From IMG/VR virus record IMGVR_UViG_3300020205_001645, positions 1 to 26,352 of that record: a stretch of DNA of 26,352 nt; one strand, given 5' to 3'. Source of the stretch: a virus. Numbering within the stretch: the stretch's first letter is position 1; each line of letters begins with the position of its first letter. The notes beneath the pieces were generated by a model that worked only from the letters and a program-made list of their open reading frames with translations, was not told the origin of the DNA and did no database searches. The position numbers and the translations under genes were made by a program. This document shows, piece after piece, positions 1-7,917 of the stretch.

Positions 1-99
1 AGTTTCAATCTCGTCTGCTGAATACACAGATCCCTGTGTACTTGTTGAGGGTATGCTACTAGCAATCGGAATTGACAGATTTGGTCTTGCGAACGACAT
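1..99 (-). CDS. Partial CDS, unknown protein downstream of gp5 (5' end only)
   Basis: The reverse strand opens with an ATG at 99-97 and reads 33 codons without a stop to the window edge (MSFARPNLSIPIASS, then a Ser/Thr/Gln-rich stretch). The ATG lies one base after the gp5 stop codon, so this is very likely the next gene of the baseplate operon and is translationally coupled to gp5. The visible part is too short to assign. The position after gp5 is where some phages carry a PAAR-type spike tip, but no PAAR motif is visible here, so no function is given. Confidence 0.6.
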   Translation of the reverse strand, partial: MSFARPNLSIPIASSIPSTSTQGSVYSADEIET

Positions 100-100
100 A

Positions 101-1336
101 TCAGTCCTTGTTTCTTATTTGCAGATCAGTTGGGCTTAGTTTCTGTATCAGTCCATTGACCAATCCGCGAACCTTATCCATAAGGGTTTGCACATTCGAT
201 GCATTCTCGCCCTCGGGGTTTAGATCGATTCGGGGAGCCATTATCACCATATTTCCTTCGCTCGAAAGTGTGTATGTTCCTGATACTTTCTGTAAGAAGT
301 TACCACGAACATCTACAGTCATGTTGCCATGTGCGTACATCTTGGTATCACCCATGACTTCAATTTCCAAATCTTTGCCCATCATGATCTTCATTGTCTT
401 ATCTACATTGTATGAGCAGTTACCCTTGATGAGTACCATCTTGTCGTTGAGTGTGATGTCCCATGCATTCCCAACTACCTTGTGAACTTCACTTCCCTTG
501 GGATGAATTTCGGTGAATGTGCCTGAACAATGATACCAATGCATTCGTTCTGCACCAGGTGTGTCATCGTACTCAATAACATGCCCCGCCTGAGACTCAT
601 ATACATTATTGAATGGATATTGTGCTGCATACGGTGTCTCAGGCTCTGACCAAAATCCATAGAGAGCCGAAACGGAGAAATTCAAGTTGTCCTTTTTCTT
701 TTGAACAATTGTGTTTTCGATCTGCTCGTTTCTTGCTAATCGATTTGTGTCTGCTTCTCCCATGCGAGAAATCAGCGGGTAAAGACCCTGCGGATCAGCA
801 AAACCTCTATTGACATCCACCGTTGGGTTCTTTGGCAATTGATATGGCTTAATTCCCACATCATTCTTTGCTTCGTCCAACGACTCGATGATCTGTGCTT
901 TCCTGCTCTCAATCTCGTTGGTATAGATTCTCTTAATGTCTTCGGGATCTACGAATGGAAGATTGGGCAAATTGCTCAACTCGTTTGGAACGGGAATGTT
1001 GACAGTATTGATACCACCAATCGTTCCAAATACAACTGGCTCCTGCGAGTTCATACCATCTCTGTAGAAGCCGACTACCCATGCACCCTGAACCAATCCC
1101 GTGGGAGACCACCCCTTGCCCGAAACATTCGCGCTATTTACGGGCATTATAACATGTGCCCATGGTAAATCTTGTGTTGGGATTTGTGCCTTATCATCTG
1201 TGTGCCATCCAAGCACACGAACGCGGATGCGCCCCAACTTTAAGGGATCATAGATGTCTTCTACAACACCTTGCCACCACACGAAGCCATTTTTGCCCAT
1301 GTAGTCTGCTCTTAAAGGTTCTTGGTTACTGCTCAT
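101..1336 (-). CDS. 5: Baseplate hub spike protein, gp5-like, without lysozyme domain
   Basis: This 411-aa protein should form the central membrane-puncturing spike under the gp27 hub. Residues about 17-110 look like the gp5/VgrG OB-fold (WWQGVVEDIYDPLKLGRIRV, then VQGAWVVGFYRDG and EPVVFGTIGG). Residues about 240-390 are a C-terminal gp5/VgrG-type region of short repeated strands rich in Gly, Val, Asp and Lys, as expected for the triple beta-helix needle. T4 gp5 (575 aa) carries a T4-lysozyme domain between these parts; the linker here (about 115-240) is charged and helical in composition and shows no lysozyme-like motif. The start overlaps the gp27 stop as ATGA. Assignment as gp5 is confident; loss of lysozyme is inferred from length and missing motifs. 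Confidence 0.88.
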   Translation of the reverse strand: MSSNQEPLRADYMGKNGFVWWQGVVEDIYDPLKLGRIRVRVLGWHTDDKAQIPTQDLPWAHVIMPVNSANVSGKGWSPTGLVQGAWVVGFYRDGMNSQEPVVFGTIGGINTVNIPVPNELSNLPNLPFVDPEDIKRIYTNEIESRKAQIIESLDEAKNDVGIKPYQLPKNPTVDVNRGFADPQGLYPLISRMGEADTNRLARNEQIENTIVQKKKDNLNFSVSALYGFWSEPETPYAAQYPFNNVYESQAGHVIEYDDTPGAERMHWYHCSGTFTEIHPKGSEVHKVVGNAWDITLNDKMVLIKGNCSYNVDKTMKIMMGKDLEIEVMGDTKMYAHGNMTVDVRGNFLQKVSGTYTLSSEGNMVIMAPRIDLNPEGENASNVQTLMDKVRGLVNGLIQKLSPTDLQIRNKD

Positions 1337-2805
1337 GATGTCTCCAATGCTAGGTCAGCCTTCTTATAATCTGCGATTGGTTCAGCGAACGAATCTCTAG
1401 AAAGAGTCATAGTCATGGTGTGTTCGCGATCAGTAACCATATGCTTAATAGTGGTCACTAAGTATCGACCCTTGAGATAATCATCCTCATAGTTGTCTTG
1501 CTTTTTTGTTGCTTCTTTCGAAATTGTCTTGAAGTCTATTACCTGACCCACCTTAACATTTGTATCACCATAACACGAAATTATCAGGTTGATTGAGTTC
1601 AACTGATTCAGCAATGATTGTCTTATCAAAACTGTTTCATCTGGATCGTGAACTTGTATCAGTCCTGCCATTGAATATGAAGATTTGGGATAGAATCTAA
1701 TATGAGATTCAACCGCATCTGTGTAATCAATTTTTTCCATCGGTACTAGTGGGTTCTTTTCAAGGTGTGCCGCATCATTCATGAAAGACTTGTCATACTT
1801 AAATTGAGTTGTACCCCATGTTTTTGTTGTCATGTCGTGGGTCATTACCGCAGACGCAAGCATCCCCAAGTTCTGCTGTTTGATTTTGTCGGTCATATCT
1901 TCAACAATCAAAGAGTGAATATTTCGCAATTCAGATTCAAGCATTCTTGCACCATCGTCGCTGCGGAAACCTTCGGGATAATTTGTGTATGTGAAAGATG
2001 GGTCTGCTGTTTTTAATGCTGAGAGTGGCATAAAATGATGCCCATCTGAATTCTGAAAAAGCACATAATCACACATCGAAGTATCTGACTTTGCTCTTGC
2101 TCTATGTGCCAACCAATTGATTGCATACAGGGGAGACCAATAAGGGATTACATATGATCGATTGTCAAAGGTCTCGATTATCGTGGCCAAATGGATTTTG
2201 TCATCGTCTAGCACTTCCCGCGCAAGCCCTATAGCACCGCCCACGATGGCTCCTGCGACCGATCCGACCAACGGGAGGACTGCACCACCAACTAAGCCAC
2301 CAACGGCAGCACCGCCCGCTAGCGCAGATATAAGCCCATTGTTCTCTCCGTTATCAACGGCCAAAAATTCATCAAAAATGTTCTTTGCCATTTTCGAAAC
2401 GGTCATGTTTCGATATGATTTTGAAACTTTTGTTTGCATGCTTTTGATTGCCTGTGTTGCAACAAATTCAACCCGAATCATCTGTGTGGCTTCCTGAGCC
2501 GTTTCGGTAAGCACGGAAATCTTATAGGTTCTGAACACCAATTTGATTGGCTTGCCGCCTCCCATGGGAGATCTATAAATGATCGTCAGCGTCTCTGCTC
2601 CAATGATCGGGAAGTTCTTCACGATGTTCATTGAATCAATCAGAGTAATGCTGCCCGACATACAATTACTAAAGATGTCCTCATAGACAATGAAGTTCTC
2701 AAAGATTCCCTTGAGACTCATTGTAAATCCCGAATAGGATCGGAGTGTGATCTCATCGATCACAACATCACCAGGCTTAACCATTGTGTCTGTAGACTCT
2801 ACCAC
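1333..2805 (-). CDS. 27: Baseplate hub subunit, gp27-like, with a glycine-zipper insert
   Basis: This 490-aa protein resembles gp27, the trimeric hub that joins the gp5 spike to the tail tube. Evidence is the N-terminal tube-fold pattern (residues about 15-125, including YEDIFSNCMSGSITLIDSMN and VFRTYKISVL) and its position immediately before gp5. T4 gp27 has 391 residues. Part of the extra length is a Gly/Ala-rich hydrophobic segment at residues 158-194 with repeated GG and GxxxG spacing, followed at once by an acidic turn. The start is GTG at 2805, supported by a GAGG Shine-Dalgarno in the same context (AGGTAATTC before the start) that precedes gp53. It lies 8 bases after gp53 and overlaps gp5 by 4 bases, so the operon is tightly coupled. 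Confidence 0.75.
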   Translation of the reverse strand: MVESTDTMVKPGDVVIDEITLRSYSGFTMSLKGIFENFIVYEDIFSNCMSGSITLIDSMNIVKNFPIIGAETLTIIYRSPMGGGKPIKLVFRTYKISVLTETAQEATQMIRVEFVATQAIKSMQTKVSKSYRNMTVSKMAKNIFDEFLAVDNGENNGLISALAGGAAVGGLVGGAVLPLVGSVAGAIVGGAIGLAREVLDDDKIHLATIIETFDNRSYVIPYWSPLYAINWLAHRARAKSDTSMCDYVLFQNSDGHHFMPLSALKTADPSFTYTNYPEGFRSDDGARMLESELRNIHSLIVEDMTDKIKQQNLGMLASAVMTHDMTTKTWGTTQFKYDKSFMNDAAHLEKNPLVPMEKIDYTDAVESHIRFYPKSSYSMAGLIQVHDPDETVLIRQSLLNQLNSINLIISCYGDTNVKVGQVIDFKTISKEATKKQDNYEDDYLKGRYLVTTIKHMVTDREHTMTMTLSRDSFAEPIADYKKADLALETS

Positions 2806-2813
2806 GAATTACC

Positions 2814-3797
2814 TCATGTGTTCACTTGGAATAGCCGCCTAAAATCTCTCAGAAGCGGGTCAATATATTCGGGACGCATCACCTTTATATTCCGCTTTGC
2901 ATCATTACGAACTTCCTCGTGATTGATGTTCAATGTACTAATTGCATATCCCATATCTTCGTTGTTGTCATCGACACCCAAAGGAATCAGTTCTGTGTTT
3001 CCCAATGTATACCGATCAATCAAAGCGGATGGGCTTTCGTTTCTTATTACTCTTTGAAATTGATCAGTTGTTAGCGTCACGGGTCTGTAGAGAGGCGACA
3101 CAATCTCGCCATCTTCTTTCTGAAAGTGATGCAGACTGTATCGGTTGTCATCGGTAAATCTGATGAGTTGAGCGGCGATTCGTTTTCCATTTCGATTTGT
3201 CGTAAACAAATCATGTGTGATATCTTCGGGTCTTCCAATGGCATTTCCCGCAAGTCTCTGAAGATTTGGCTGTATTGCAAACACACCATTGATGTCCGCA
3301 ACTTCAATTTTATATAAAGTTGGATCCCAAGACTTTACCGTTGCAGTAGAAATTATATTTCCCCTGAAGTCTACTTGTTCGATTCTATCGCCAACTTCAA
3401 AATGTGGAACTCGACGATCTAAAGGTGTGATTTTTCCAGACGGGAGCCTTCCTTTGTTGTAGTCCCACAACAATGGTGGATATATGAACAGGCTCTTTCC
3501 TGTATACACATTCTCCATCTGCTTTTCAAATTCATTAATGCTCAAAGGCCAAGAAAAATATGGATCTAAAATTTCGTTGAACATCAAGACCATCCAATGA
3601 TAATCCGATCTTCCATAAACTCTGTTGGCAATGGTCTCGGGACGCTCCTCATCACGGATCGTATATTCCAAGGCGGTAGCCTGAGTTTCCTTGATGATGT
3701 CCAGTATCTTGGCGCGTGTGAGGATATTTTTGACAAGAACTAGATTGCCCCTGTCATCCGTATAGCCAACATTAGGTAGAAAGTTGAAGTATCCCAT
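2814..3797 (-). CDS. 53: Baseplate wedge subunit, gp53-like
   Basis: This 327-aa protein matches gp53, which clamps neighbouring wedges around the hub during baseplate assembly. The N-terminus (YFNFLPNVGY) and the block ERPETIANRVYGRSDYHWMV followed by LMFNEILDPYFSWPLS at about residues 52-87 are typical of gp53, including the small LysM-like region with its Tyr-Trp pair. T4 gp53 is 196 aa; the C-terminal 130 or so residues here are an extension common in marine relatives and not assignable. The start has an AAGG Shine-Dalgarno 7 bases upstream, and that sequence includes the gp48 stop codon. It lies between gp48 and gp27 in one operon. Confidence 0.85.
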   Translation of the reverse strand: MGYFNFLPNVGYTDDRGNLVLVKNILTRAKILDIIKETQATALEYTIRDEERPETIANRVYGRSDYHWMVLMFNEILDPYFSWPLSINEFEKQMENVYTGKSLFIYPPLLWDYNKGRLPSGKITPLDRRVPHFEVGDRIEQVDFRGNIISTATVKSWDPTLYKIEVADINGVFAIQPNLQRLAGNAIGRPEDITHDLFTTNRNGKRIAAQLIRFTDDNRYSLHHFQKEDGEIVSPLYRPVTLTTDQFQRVIRNESPSALIDRYTLGNTELIPLGVDDNNEDMGYAISTLNINHEEVRNDAKRNIKVMRPEYIDPLLRDFRRLFQVNT

Positions 3798-3805
3798 GAA
3801 TTACC

Positions 3806-5017
3806 TTAAGATGATGGCATATTGCCTAGTTCCCAACCAAATCTGTCTCGGGTGAGGATTTCAAGTTCGCTGAACGCCAAGTCCATTATAATTTTTGTTG
3901 GTGCTGCACCAAATCCGTCTGTTTCAAATGTGGTGAATGTGGTTTCCTCTCCATACTTTACCTTTACGCCTGTTAGAGCGCACTTATGGATATATGGCAG
4001 ATACCCGTTTTGCAGACCATCTGCGGTAAGAAACTTAATTTGAAACTCTGCGGGGTAATCAAGAAACCGACCTGATCCTTCAGCACGGGCGGGGTGAGAA
4101 AAGAACTTCAACAGACCAATGATTTCGTGACAGGTCTTCACTTCCTCGCGGTTTCTAGGAAGAAAAGTATAAGAAAAGTTAAATTCGCGGCGTTTTACCT
4201 CTTTGAATAGATGCAAAGACATGGGATTGACAACTTGTCTCTGTTGTGCAGATGCAAATTTTGCAAATGTTCCCGCTTCCGCACCGACCAAATCACCCAA
4301 TACATCCAAAACCTTCAGATTTGCCATTCCAATTTTTTTACCAATATCTCTTGCAGCCGCAGCATCCCCTCCACCCGCAAGTGCTTTAGGAAGTTTCAAT
4401 GCATCAAGACCCGACATGTTTGCGTCCTCATATGTCATCGAATACCCAACTTCTAATCCTGTGGGCATGTACAGGTATATACGCTGAAGTATGGGCGCGG
4501 TACCTCCTGCCAATCCTGTCTGTTCTTCTGTGTAAGAGTCTCGACCACGGCCTTGCCCCTTCAGGTTACCGTCAGCAAATGCTTGTTTTGCTGTGTCAAA
4601 AATTACACCTACCCCCGACAGAAGTGCGCCAGCGGCATTAGTTACCATTCCCATGACATCGGATTTTTCCTCGGGGGTTGCATTCGCCTCCGCTGCCTTT
4701 TGGGCACCTTTTAACTTGCCCAAAATACTTTCACCAAACTTAGCGAATGCCTCTCGTTTTGTAGATAGGAATTGGGGATTGTTTTCCCATATTTCTATAC
4801 ACATGATACTTTGGTGCGATGGATCTGTTAAAAGGTCATATGGGTACTTGTAGTATCCCGCAGCCCGTGATGAGAGGAGCCTGTCAACTGTACCACCACG
4901 ACCATCATTGAAGAGTTTATCCTCGAATGCGGATGATTTTTTCCGAAGTAAACCCTCCACGCGGCTCTGAATGTCCCGTATACCACTTCCAATATTAGCG
5001 TTGTTGCCTTCTGCCAT
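3806..5017 (-). CDS. 48: Baseplate tail-tube cap protein, gp48-like
   Basis: This 403-aa protein is the likely gp48, which with gp54 caps the hub and starts tail-tube polymerisation. Evidence: the block YPYDLLTDPSHQSIMCIEIW near residue 60, ILQRIYLYMPTGLEVGYSMT near 175, and a C-terminal tube-type domain (FNFSYTFLPRNREEVKTCHE, then FFSHPA). A Gly/Ala-rich middle (about 115-150) may be disordered or contact the tape measure. gp48 and gp54 are related; this one is assigned gp48 because the plus-strand protein at 6141 fits gp54 better. It is first in the minus-strand operon. Its ATG lies only 6 bases after a TATAAATA late promoter and has no Shine-Dalgarno, so the late mRNA is probably leaderless. 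Confidence 0.75.
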   Translation of the reverse strand: MAEGNNANIGSGIRDIQSRVEGLLRKKSSAFEDKLFNDGRGGTVDRLLSSRAAGYYKYPYDLLTDPSHQSIMCIEIWENNPQFLSTKREAFAKFGESILGKLKGAQKAAEANATPEEKSDVMGMVTNAAGALLSGVGVIFDTAKQAFADGNLKGQGRGRDSYTEEQTGLAGGTAPILQRIYLYMPTGLEVGYSMTYEDANMSGLDALKLPKALAGGGDAAAARDIGKKIGMANLKVLDVLGDLVGAEAGTFAKFASAQQRQVVNPMSLHLFKEVKRREFNFSYTFLPRNREEVKTCHEIIGLLKFFSHPARAEGSGRFLDYPAEFQIKFLTADGLQNGYLPYIHKCALTGVKVKYGEETTFTTFETDGFGAAPTKIIMDLAFSELEILTRDRFGWELGNMPSS

Positions 5018-5023
5018 ATGGTG

Positions 5024-5031
5024 TATTTATA
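5024..5031 (-). promoter_or_regulatory. Late promoter box TATAAATA for the baseplate operon
   Basis: The minus strand reads TATAAATA, the exact T4 late promoter core recognised by gp55. The gp48 ATG (5017) begins 6 bases after it. A late start site lies about 5-7 bases past the box, so transcription should begin at or beside the start codon. It is the left half of a divergent pair. Confidence 0.85.
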
Positions 5032-5038
5032 GGGTTTC

Positions 5039-5046
5039 TATAAATA
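5039..5046 (+). promoter_or_regulatory. Late promoter box TATAAATA for the gp4 operon
   Basis: The plus strand reads TATAAATA, an exact T4-type late core, 7 bases from the opposing box. It drives gp4 and probably gp54, gp26 and the tape measure. Expected transcription start is near 5052, leaving a leader of about 16 bases that holds the GGGAGA ribosome site. Confidence 0.85.
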
Positions 5047-5054
5047 GTAGATAC

Positions 5055-5060
5055 GGGAGA
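5055..5060 (+). promoter_or_regulatory. Ribosome binding site that fixes an ATT start for gp4
   Basis: GGGAGA lies 7 bases before an in-frame ATT at 5068. It is the only good Shine-Dalgarno between the in-frame TAA at 5041 and the conserved gp4 N-terminus, and no ATG, GTG or TTG occurs in frame before residue 25 of the protein. It is the main evidence for the ATT start. Confidence 0.7.
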
Positions 5061-5067
5061 TACTGTC

Positions 5068-5532
5068 ATTACATCTGGAAACTCGTACAAAGGAAAGTAC
5101 ACACCGAAGCGTCCGCAGAAGTACAAGGGCAATTCAAGCATGTGCTTCTACAGATCTTCGTGGGAACGAAGGTTTATGACCTTCTGTGATGAAAACGACT
5201 CTGTGGTCGAATGGTCATCGGAGGAGGTTGTCATTCCCTACATTTCTCCTATTGACGGAAGGCGACATCGCTATTTTGTTGACTTTTGGGTGCGGTTGAA
5301 AAAACCCGATGGGGCTATTGAAGAGTGCTTGATTGAAGTTAAGCCAAAAAAACAAACTGTGAAACCTGAGCAACCAAAATCAAAGCGGATATCCAAGTCC
5401 AAATTATTTGAGATTAGAAATTGGATGATAAATTCGGCAAAATGGGCAGCGGCTGAGGATTATTGTGTCGATAGAGGTTGGAAATTCAGACTCCTTACTG
5501 AAGACAATATCTTTGGAAAGAATGCAAAATGA
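5068..5532 (+). CDS. 4: Head completion protein, gp4-like (ATT start)
   Basis: This 154-aa protein (T4 gp4 is 150 aa) completes filled heads before tail joining and has a PD-(D/E)XK/TnsA-like nuclease pattern. The conserved N-terminus TSGNSYKGKYTPKRPQKYKG runs upstream of the first ATG (5140), so the gene must start earlier. The only plausible initiator after the in-frame stop at 5041 is ATT at 5068, with GGGAGA 7 bases before it. The core YRSSWERRFM, WSSEEVVIPY, RYFVDFWV and LIEVKPK supplies the acidic and lysine positions of the nuclease fold. It is the first gene after the plus-strand late promoter and overlaps the next gene as ATGA. Identity is strong; the unusual start codon is inferred, and a base error (ATT for ATG) is possible. 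Confidence 0.85.
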   Translation: MTSGNSYKGKYTPKRPQKYKGNSSMCFYRSSWERRFMTFCDENDSVVEWSSEEVVIPYISPIDGRRHRYFVDFWVRLKKPDGAIEECLIEVKPKKQTVKPEQPKSKRISKSKLFEIRNWMINSAKWAAAEDYCVDRGWKFRLLTEDNIFGKNAK

Positions 5533-6122
5533 CCAAACAACAGGTAAACAAAGTAGTCAACCAATTTCGAAACACCACCAATTTCAACTTGGGGGACGAG
5601 AGAGCAACACGGTGGTTGGCAAACAACTTGTCCAAAATCAAGACTACGATGAAACAAGATCTTTTCATCGAACAGGGGAAGAGGCTTGTTCGGAAAAGGA
5701 TGACTCCAGGAAACATGGTCTTCTTCGGCTACAGTCCAAAAACCAAAGACGAACTTATGTTTTGGGATGAGTTTCCCGTGACTATCATTCTCTGTCCCCA
5801 AAAGGGAGGATTCCTAGGACTAAATCTTCACTATCTACCTCCTGCGGCGAGAGCGGATTTTTTAAACAAACTCCTCAAGTATGTGTCCGATCCAAATTGG
5901 GTTAACAAAAACAATACATCCGTAGAATTTCGCATCACATATGCCCTACTCAAGAACAGCGCAAAAATGAAAGCGTTTCGTCCTTGCATCAAGCGATATT
6001 ACTACAACCACATCGTGTCGAATGTTGCTTATATTCAGCCCCAAGAATGGAAAATGGTTCCGTTCTTCCCCCTAGACAAGTTCAGGGGCGCAAGTCGCAC
6101 AGATGTTTGGGCTTTGGCATGA
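5529..6122 (+). CDS. Conserved T4-superfamily virion protein, possibly DNA end protector (gp2-like)
   Basis: This 197-aa protein has the pattern of a protein found beside gp4 in T4-like phages: PGNMVFFGYSPKTKDELMFW, DEFPVTIILCP, a Gly-rich turn and LGLNLHYLPPAARADFLNKL, then a C-terminal block with FRPCIKRYYYNHIVSN and a final KFRG. In T4 the neighbour of gene 4 is gene 2, which protects the packaged DNA ends, so gp2 is the best guess. I cannot confirm this from sequence alone and leave the symbol empty. It begins in an ATGA overlap with gp4 and is followed 18 bases later by gp54, so it belongs to the late head/tail operon. No signal peptide or membrane segment is visible. Confidence 0.7.
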   Translation: MTKQQVNKVVNQFRNTTNFNLGDERATRWLANNLSKIKTTMKQDLFIEQGKRLVRKRMTPGNMVFFGYSPKTKDELMFWDEFPVTIILCPQKGGFLGLNLHYLPPAARADFLNKLLKYVSDPNWVNKNNTSVEFRITYALLKNSAKMKAFRPCIKRYYYNHIVSNVAYIQPQEWKMVPFFPLDKFRGASRTDVWALA

Positions 6123-6140
6123 TAGATACTTTATAGAACT

Positions 6141-7187
6141 ATGGATATCAAAGGAAATCTACAAGCGGCAAGGGCAAGAGCGGCATATCAATCATATGTC
6201 AAGAATCCCGAACCATCGTTTCAAGACACCGTCTACGGGCGGGCGCGTGAGACGGGATGGGCGGCAGGAAATCGTTGGTTGACTATGGTATTTCCAAATC
6301 AACAGGTGCGTGATGCTCTTGGAATGCGTTTTGTTCCAGATGTTGCCCGATTGGCTACTACATGCAAATCGATAAACCTCAACGAACAGACTTGGTATAG
6401 CACCGAGCAAAACTACATCAACGCGGGGCCAACCCGTGTCTTTCCTTACAAAAGAAACACCAACAATGCATCAGGCATCAAGGTGCAATTCAATGTTGGA
6501 ACGGACATGTTTGAAAAAGAGTTCTTTGAGGGATGGTTACGGTATATCCAAGACCCATACACACGGGCATGGAAGTTTTATGACGATTACGCCAAAGACA
6601 GTTTCATATATCTCCTTCTTCTCCCGAATCATGTGCAAAACTTTGCCATGGCTATGGAAGCCATGAAGCAAGGTCAGATAGTTGGATATAAATTTACCGA
6701 TGTGTATCCGTTCTCCTTGAATGTAAACGGTGGGAATCTCAACTATAACAATGTAACCGAACCACTATTCTCGGATATTGGATTCATGTATCACGATATG
6801 ATTCCTCTACAGGAACAGACAATTCGCTCCAGTCGGATTATTCCCACGGTTACCGACACAGGATATCCCGTTATCGAGCGAGATCGATTCAAAGATATCC
6901 TTACGGCAAGCCAAGCGGGGATCGACAAGGCGGTCAATGGATTTGCCCTTGGTACGATTGCGGAACGCGGTGCATTCAATGCCCTCAGACAGCAACAACG
7001 CAGCGTCCTAGAGTCTTATGTCAAGCAACTAGAGGAATATCAGGTAACCGATCTACCGCGAGGTGTGGATGGCAGAGTAGTATATGCCACCCCCCGACAG
7101 GGTGGACTTGACTTGGGTCTGACTCTCTTGTCTCAGACTCAAGGTTTCTTTGGTGCAGGATTCTTTGGAAACGGATTTAATCCATAA
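6141..7187 (+). CDS. 54: Baseplate tail-tube initiator, gp54-like
   Basis: This 348-aa protein fits gp54 (320 aa in T4), which sits on the baseplate hub with gp48 and nucleates the tail tube of gp19. Its centre shows the tube-fold pattern: EKEFFEGWLRYIQDP near residue 120, then FAMAMEAMKQ near 167, GYKFTDVYPFSLNVNGGNLN and a beta strand ending FMYHDMIPL. The C-terminus ends in a Gly/Phe-rich tail (GFFGAGFFGNGFNP). The Shine-Dalgarno is weak (ATAGAAC), so translation may depend on coupling to the previous gene, 18 bases upstream. It is followed by gp26. An alternative is gp48, but the minus-strand gene at 3806 fits that better. Confidence 0.72.
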   Translation: MDIKGNLQAARARAAYQSYVKNPEPSFQDTVYGRARETGWAAGNRWLTMVFPNQQVRDALGMRFVPDVARLATTCKSINLNEQTWYSTEQNYINAGPTRVFPYKRNTNNASGIKVQFNVGTDMFEKEFFEGWLRYIQDPYTRAWKFYDDYAKDSFIYLLLLPNHVQNFAMAMEAMKQGQIVGYKFTDVYPFSLNVNGGNLNYNNVTEPLFSDIGFMYHDMIPLQEQTIRSSRIIPTVTDTGYPVIERDRFKDILTASQAGIDKAVNGFALGTIAERGAFNALRQQQRSVLESYVKQLEEYQVTDLPRGVDGRVVYATPRQGGLDLGLTLLSQTQGFFGAGFFGNGFNP

Positions 7188-7209
7188 CTTTTTATAATAG
7201 GAGATCACG

Positions 7210-7917
7210 ATGTCACTCGCAGGACTTATTGCTTCAACCCCCAAGTCACATACAACCCTTCCCATCAGCGGAAAAAAAGTCGAATATCGCCCATTCATCG
7301 TTAAAGAGGAAAAGATTCTTCTTATGGCGGCAGAAAGCAAGGACGAAAAGACTATTAATTCTGCGATCAGAGAAGTCATATCTGCGTGCACAAACGGAAC
7401 CGTAGATGTGTTCAAATTGCCACTTACAGACATGGAGTATCTGTTTCTTCAACTCCGTAGCCAATCTGTAGGCGAGACTGCAAAGCCAAGCATCAAGTGC
7501 AACAAGTGTGGTTTGCCAACTGAGGTTGAAATTAATCTTAAGGAAATCCAACCAACCAACGATCCAACTCATAAGAAGATCATTCCCATCGTTGGGGACA
7601 TCAGCGTAGTAATGCGATATCCAACTGTTGATGACTTGAAGGAAATTGAAGACCAACCCGATATCGAAAAGGCTTTCATAATTTTAATCAAGTCCATCGA
7701 CAAGGTATATCAGGGAGAGAAGATATTCAATGCATCTGAGATGGATCCAAATGAAGTTCGTTCGTTCATCGAAGAGATGACACAGGAACAGTTCAAGAAA
7801 CTTTTTGCATTCATCGAAACGATGCCCAAGTTGGAGAAAAAGGTAAACTTCAATTGCAAGCATTGCAATCATGAAAATGATATCGTTTTGAGAGGAATCA
7901 CGAGTTTTTTCTCCTAG
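7210..7917 (+). CDS. 26: Baseplate hub / tail assembly protein, gp26-like (zero-frame product)
   Basis: This 235-aa protein matches the T4 gp26 family (T4 gp26 is 208 aa), needed for hub assembly. N-terminal features are LPISGKKVEYRPFIVKEEK and KLPLTDMEYLFLQLR. Two CxxC pairs, C97/C100 (CNKC) and C216/C219 (CKHC), probably bind one zinc ion. The protein ends RGITSFFS. A strong TAGGAGAT ribosome site lies 7 bases before the ATG. The last codons form a T TTT TTC slippery heptamer, so part of the translation probably continues in the -1 frame (see the fusion entry). It lies directly before the tape measure, the usual place for tail assembly chaperones. Confidence 0.83.
   Translation: MSLAGLIASTPKSHTTLPISGKKVEYRPFIVKEEKILLMAAESKDEKTINSAIREVISACTNGTVDVFKLPLTDMEYLFLQLRSQSVGETAKPSIKCNKCGLPTEVEINLKEIQPTNDPTHKKIIPIVGDISVVMRYPTVDDLKEIEDQPDIEKAFIILIKSIDKVYQGEKIFNASEMDPNEVRSFIEEMTQEQFKKLFAFIETMPKLEKKVNFNCKHCNHENDIVLRGITSFFS

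Noticed and set aside
7190-7200. TATAAT-like sequence before gp26 as a possible early promoter
   Set aside because: No -35-like hexamer at a fitting distance; the region is likely just the AT-rich leader with the TAGGAGAT ribosome site.
7246-7656. Long minus-strand frames opposite gp26
   Set aside because: No ribosome site or promoter; gp26 on the plus strand is clear.
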